A DNA stretch of 39,600 nucleotides from Ralstonia sp. ASV6. Its GTDB lineage: Bacteria > Pseudomonadota > Gammaproteobacteria > Burkholderiales > Burkholderiaceae. Positions 34,710 through 39,600 of the stretch are shown here, piece by piece. The position numbers and the translations under genes are program-made. The stretch is from positions 1 to 39,600 of the forward strand of contig NZ_JAELUI010000043.1 of NCBI RefSeq assembly GCF_016429285.1. Reading direction: 5' to 3'. The first letter of the stretch is position 1; every line of letters starts with the position of its first letter. The notes below the pieces were generated by a model. The model ran no database searches. It saw nothing but the letters and a program-made list of their open reading frames with translations, and was not told the DNA's origin.

Positions 34710-37700
34710 GTGAAAATTATACTTGATCTGCAGGGGTGTCAATCTGCCAGTCGATTTCGAGGAATCGGCCGATACTCGGTTGCCCTTGCCAAGGCGATCG
34801 TTCGAAACCGTGGTGATCATTCCATCAAACTTCTTCTAAATGGTCTTTACTCAGAGGGCTTGAGGGAACTTCGGCAAGAGTTTGTTGGTCAAGTCGATGT
34901 TAATGATATCGTGGTCTTTGATGCTGAGGGCCCGGTCGCTGAATTTGACACAGCTAATACAGGGCGTGCGCGAGTTGCGGAATTGGCGCGGGAGCGATTG
35001 ATCTCATCCATGGCGCCGGATGCGGTGATTTTGACCAGTTTGTTCGAGGGATTTGTTGATGACGCGATCACTTCGGTGGGGGCGCTGGGAGATACACCTT
35101 TTACGGCCGTCACTTTGTACGATCTGATTCCTTATCTAAATCCAGACCCGAATTGGCCAGCGCATTATAAAGATTACTACAGCCGGAAAATCGCTTCGCT
35201 AAAGCGCGCCGATCTTCTGCTGTCAATTTCTGACTACTCCAGGCAAGAGTGTGCTGCGGCGTTGCCTGAACTTGCGGAGCACATAGTTAATATGTCCTCT
35301 GCATGTGATGCTCACTTCTGCACGGCTGAGGGGCCGATCGATCTAGCCCAGCTGAGAGGGGAATTTGGAATTGCGAAGCGCTTCGTCATGTCCGCCGGCA
35401 ACCTTGAGCCACGGAAGAACTTCGGTCAGTTGGTACGTGCTTTTGCGGCCTTGCCTGCGGAGTTGAGGGAAACGTATCAACTAGTCTTAGTGGGGGGGGC
35501 AGAAAAGGAAAAGATTCACGAAATTCAGCAGATCGCCATCGACTCGGGACTCGTTCCCGGCCAGCTTCTCGTGTTGGGTCATGTCTCGGATGCCGATCTG
35601 CGCTTGCTCTACCAAGCGTGCGATCTTTTCGTGTTCCCTTCTTTGCATGAAGGCTTTGGTCTGCCGCCGCTGGAGGCGATGGCTTGCGGCGCAGTGGTGA
35701 TCGGCTCTTGCAAGACAAGTGTGCCTGAGGTCATTGGTCGCGAAGATGCCCTATTTGACCCCACGTCAGTTTCGCAACTATGCGATTTAATGATTAGATC
35801 GCTGACCGACGATGACTTTCGTCAGTCTCTGCGTGAGCATGCGGTAAAGCAGGCGGGAGAATTCTCATGGGATAAGACGGCGCGGCGAGCACTGGGTGCC
35901 ATTGAGGAGCGGGTCGGACGTGGATCGAGCCGTGATGCGGGAAAAACCATTAATCGCGAGCTCCTAAGGAAATCGCGTGTAGCGCTGGTCACACCATTAC
36001 CCCCTGAACGCACCGGTATTGCAGACTACGTTGCAGATCTGATTCCCGCGCTTGCCGAACTCTATGATATTACGGTAATTTCGGATCAGACTGCGGTGCA
36101 GCCTATTCCCGGAAATGCAAGCATAGCCGTGCAGAGTATTTCTTGGTTCAAACAACATGCAGGTGAGTTTGAGCGTATTGTCTACCAGATGGGGAATTCG
36201 CCTTTTCATGTTCACATGCTGGACTTGATGAAGCAGTACCCCGGTGTGGTCGTCTTACATGATTTTTATCTTAGCAGCCTGAAATTGTGGATGGAGGCTT
36301 CTGGATATCGCTACAACGCGTTTAAGCAGTCCTTGTTGGACTCACATGGTTATGCCGCGCTTGAGTACTTGGCGCGCGAAGGCGAGCACGCGGCCAAACT
36401 CGAGTGGCCCTGTAGCTACGACGTGATTAGAGACGCGCTTGGTATCGTGATCCATTCAGAATATAGCCGTGATTTGATTTGTAAGTACTATGGCGATGCT
36501 TTTGCACCAAAGCTTAGCGTGGTGCGTCAGCATCGAGCGTGTGCTAAGAATGTGCAGCGCAAGCAAGCACGTGCCGCCTTGGGCTATACAGACGATGACT
36601 TTGTAGTCTGCGCTTTAGGTTTTATGGACTACACCAAGCTCAATCACGTTCTATTGGAGGCTTGGGGTCGATCCAATTTGGCAAGCGACAAGCGTTGCAA
36701 GCTGGTTTTTGTCGGGGGGCGGGACGAATCGGATTATGGTAATCGTATTGATGGAGCAATCGCCGACATTGATGGCGGCGCTCGCATCAAGATTACCGGC
36801 TTCGCAGACCACGACACCTTCAAAGACTATCTGTCTTCTGCCGATATGGCGGTGCAATTGCGTACGCATTCTCGCGGAGAGACGTCACGCACGGTACTCG
36901 ACTGTCTCGCCCATGGCATTCCTCTGGTGGTAAATGCTAACGGTCCGATGGCGGAGTATCCCAACGACACCCTATTGAAGCTGGAAGACGAATTCGACGT
37001 CGGCGATTTGGTTGCCGCCTTGGAGCGCTTATATGGAGATGCGGAGTTGAGGGCTAAATTGCGGCTCATGGGTCCCGCATATGTTGAGGCTAATCATGCT
37101 CCCGCGAAGACTGCTGCTGGCTATGCCAAGGCGATAGAGGCGGTTTTGAGGTCCGAGCGAACGCAATGCGAGCGTCAGGCAGCTGTTGAGTTTTGGGCGA
37201 GCTACCCAGAGTGCACACCTGATGTTCAGGACGGCGTTGCAGAGAAGGCTGCCGAACTGCTGTTCCTCGCCCGGAAGCCGCATATTTATGTGGATGTATC
37301 TGCGACGGCGCGAAACGACTTGAAGACAGGCATTGAGCGAGTTGCCAGGGCCCTACTTCGGGAGTTGCTGCTCAACCCACCCAAAAGCTGTGACGTGGTG
37401 CCTGTCTATCTTAGCCAGGAGAACGACCAGTGGCACGTACGTAGGGCCCAAACGTATCTGTCGTCGCAGCAGGGTTTCCAGTTGGTGCCGGCGCAGGACG
37501 AACTCGTGATTCCTGTGCGCGGAGACGCTTTGATCGCGCTGGACCTTTTTTCTGATGGCGTGGTCCGGGCAGCGGGGCAAGGGTTATACAACTATTGGCG
37601 GGTGAGCGGAGCGAAAGTTGGGTTCATGGTGCATGATTTGTTGCCGATCACTCGACCGGAGTTCTTTCCGCCGTGGGCCCATGATGTGCACAAGGCTTGG

Positions 37701-38501
37701 ACAACGGCCATTTGTGCGAATTCGGACATGCTGATCTGTATTTCTGATGACGTGCGACAGGCGGTATCCGATTGGTTGCGGGAGAATCCTCCTCCCGGCA
37801 ACGAATCTTTGCCAACATTGCTGATGTCCCACCATGGCGCGGACGTGTCAGCTTCTTTCCCGACGATGGGCCTGCCCGAAGGCGCGGGCACTCTTCTGGA
37901 ACATCTCTCTTCTCGCCCCACATTTCTGATGGTCGGTACGATAGAGCCGCGAAAGGGCCATCTGCAGACTCTTCGAGCTTTTGAGCAGCTATGGAGCGCT
38001 GGTGTCGATGTGAATTTGGTGATCGTTGGTCATGAGGGTTGGAAGGGTTTGCCCGAGCATGAGCGCAGAACGATCCCGGAGGTGGTCGAAAGTATTCGAG
38101 ATTGTCCAGAACTGGGTGAGCGTCTCCACTGGCTCGAGGGAATCAGCGATGAATACCTGAGCCGTATTTATGCTGCGTCCTCGTGCTTGCTGGCCCCTTC
38201 GGAAGGGGAGGGCTATGGGCTACCCTTGATTGAGGCGGCTCAGCACGGTCTTCCTATCATTGCGCGCGATATTCCCGTGTTTCGTGAGGTTGCCGGAGCG
38301 TCGGCTTATTACTTCGGCGGAACTGATGCGGTTGATCTCGGTCAGGCTGTGCGAGTGTGGCTGGAGCTCAGGGCGCGGGGACAGATGCCGGATATCGCAG
38401 GACTTAAGTGGGAGACTTGGGCGCAAAGTGCAGAGCGATTGGGCCAGCTTTTGGCGTCGCAGTTGGGGTGCGCTGAAAGACTTTCGGCTGGCTCCCTGTA
38501 A
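34710..38501 (+). CDS. Three-domain glycosyltransferase fusion (GT4 family)
   Basis: The 1263-residue protein joins three GT-B units. Unit 1 (about 1-415) begins ILDLQGCQSASRFRGIGRYS and has AGNLEPRKNFGQLV and SLHEGFGLPPLEAMACGAVV with the E-x7-E pair. Unit 2 (about 422-835) begins VALVTPLPPERTGIADYVAD and has HDFYLSSLKLW and RTHSRGETSRTVLDCLAHGIP. Unit 3 (about 857-1255) begins IYVDVSATARNDLKTGIERV and has VGTIEPRKGHLQTL and SEGEGYGLPLIEAAQHGLP; it is a paralogue of the type B transferase at 31711-32904. Such fusions often make a whole repeat unit or polymerise an O-antigen chain. GTG start, 32 bases after the previous gene, without an obvious ribosome site. A G8 tract lies in unit 1. Confidence 0.88.
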   Translation: MKIILDLQGCQSASRFRGIGRYSVALAKAIVRNRGDHSIKLLLNGLYSEGLRELRQEFVGQVDVNDIVVFDAEGPVAEFDTANTGRARVAELARERLISSMAPDAVILTSLFEGFVDDAITSVGALGDTPFTAVTLYDLIPYLNPDPNWPAHYKDYYSRKIASLKRADLLLSISDYSRQECAAALPELAEHIVNMSSACDAHFCTAEGPIDLAQLRGEFGIAKRFVMSAGNLEPRKNFGQLVRAFAALPAELRETYQLVLVGGAEKEKIHEIQQIAIDSGLVPGQLLVLGHVSDADLRLLYQACDLFVFPSLHEGFGLPPLEAMACGAVVIGSCKTSVPEVIGREDALFDPTSVSQLCDLMIRSLTDDDFRQSLREHAVKQAGEFSWDKTARRALGAIEERVGRGSSRDAGKTINRELLRKSRVALVTPLPPERTGIADYVADLIPALAELYDITVISDQTAVQPIPGNASIAVQSISWFKQHAGEFERIVYQMGNSPFHVHMLDLMKQYPGVVVLHDFYLSSLKLWMEASGYRYNAFKQSLLDSHGYAALEYLAREGEHAAKLEWPCSYDVIRDALGIVIHSEYSRDLICKYYGDAFAPKLSVVRQHRACAKNVQRKQARAALGYTDDDFVVCALGFMDYTKLNHVLLEAWGRSNLASDKRCKLVFVGGRDESDYGNRIDGAIADIDGGARIKITGFADHDTFKDYLSSADMAVQLRTHSRGETSRTVLDCLAHGIPLVVNANGPMAEYPNDTLLKLEDEFDVGDLVAALERLYGDAELRAKLRLMGPAYVEANHAPAKTAAGYAKAIEAVLRSERTQCERQAAVEFWASYPECTPDVQDGVAEKAAELLFLARKPHIYVDVSATARNDLKTGIERVARALLRELLLNPPKSCDVVPVYLSQENDQWHVRRAQTYLSSQQGFQLVPAQDELVIPVRGDALIALDLFSDGVVRAAGQGLYNYWRVSGAKVGFMVHDLLPITRPEFFPPWAHDVHKAWTTAICANSDMLICISDDVRQAVSDWLRENPPPGNESLPTLLMSHHGADVSASFPTMGLPEGAGTLLEHLSSRPTFLMVGTIEPRKGHLQTLRAFEQLWSAGVDVNLVIVGHEGWKGLPEHERRTIPEVVESIRDCPELGERLHWLEGISDEYLSRIYAASSCLLAPSEGEGYGLPLIEAAQHGLPIIARDIPVFREVAGASAYYFGGTDAVDLGQAVRVWLELRARGQMPDIAGLKWETWAQSAERLGQLLASQLGCAERLSAGSL
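35492..35499 (+). repeat. G8 homopolymer in unit 1 of the three-domain glycosyltransferase
   Basis: Eight G bases encode part of Val-Gly-Gly-Ala near residue 262. One extra G leads to a TGA at 35648-35650, cutting the protein inside its first unit and removing units 2 and 3. The tract falls at the conserved L-V-G-G strand, so part of its G content is explained by Gly codons. Confidence 0.85.
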
Positions 38502-38562
38502 GCAGCGTGGGCAAGCTAGGAAATGGCCAAAGACCCCTGAGATACTGAAGTAAATATGTTGA

Positions 38563-39600
<1,038 letters not shown>

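Overview
The window looks like chromosome of a betaproteobacterium of the Burkholderiaceae, most likely Ralstonia or a close relative. This is inferred from the high-GC coding style of the first half, from a single very large ChpA/PilL-type hybrid kinase after pilI and pilJ, and from the gene order pil chemotaxis - photolyase - yqgE/ruvX/pyrR/pyrB/pyrC-like - dTDP-rhamnose genes, which I recall from Ralstonia genomes but could not check.

Region 1 (1-9.5 kb, + strand) is a type IV pilus chemosensory operon: the end of a CheY-like regulator (PilH type), the CheW-like PilI, the receptor PilJ and the multi-phosphotransfer kinase PilL/ChpA. It closes with a perfect 14-bp stem terminator. PilL carries 14 consecutive 21-bp repeats that encode an acidic heptapeptide linker.

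Region 2 (9.5-18.25 kb) holds housekeeping genes. On the minus strand are a small secreted protein of unknown function and a DNA photolyase. Divergent from these are rsuA, then a tight yqgE-ruvX-pyrR-pyrB-pyrX-acyltransferase run with several overlapping genes. The dihydroorotase-like gene lacks its metal ligands and is probably the non-catalytic partner of aspartate transcarbamoylase. apaH lies convergently at the end.

Region 3 (18.25 kb to the right edge, + strand) is a surface polysaccharide (probably O-antigen) locus, visibly AT-richer and more loosely packed from about 21.4 kb on. It makes dTDP-L-rhamnose (rfbBDAC) and GDP-mannose (manC), and starts a GDP-deoxyhexose branch (gmd, cut by the window edge). 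Export is by an ABC transporter (Wzm/Wzt type). Between these are a CapK-like adenylating enzyme, a NodB-like deacetylase homologue, a 51-residue ORF, five glycosyltransferase genes (one a 1263-residue, three-domain fusion), a short-chain dehydrogenase and a sugar-phosphate cyclase of the dehydroquinate synthase superfamily.

The most unusual content is in region 3. The cyclase resembles 2-deoxy-scyllo-inosose synthases rather than AroB, which suggests a cyclitol or carbasugar in the glycan. Two glycosyltransferase types (A and B) recur as A-cyclase-B and then A-fused(B), suggesting duplication of a block. A ten-G tract lies inside one glycosyltransferase gene where gain or loss of one base gives a stop, and eight-base G or C tracts lie in two other genes of the locus, so the glycan may be phase variable. 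No tRNA, rRNA, insertion sequence or CRISPR array was seen.
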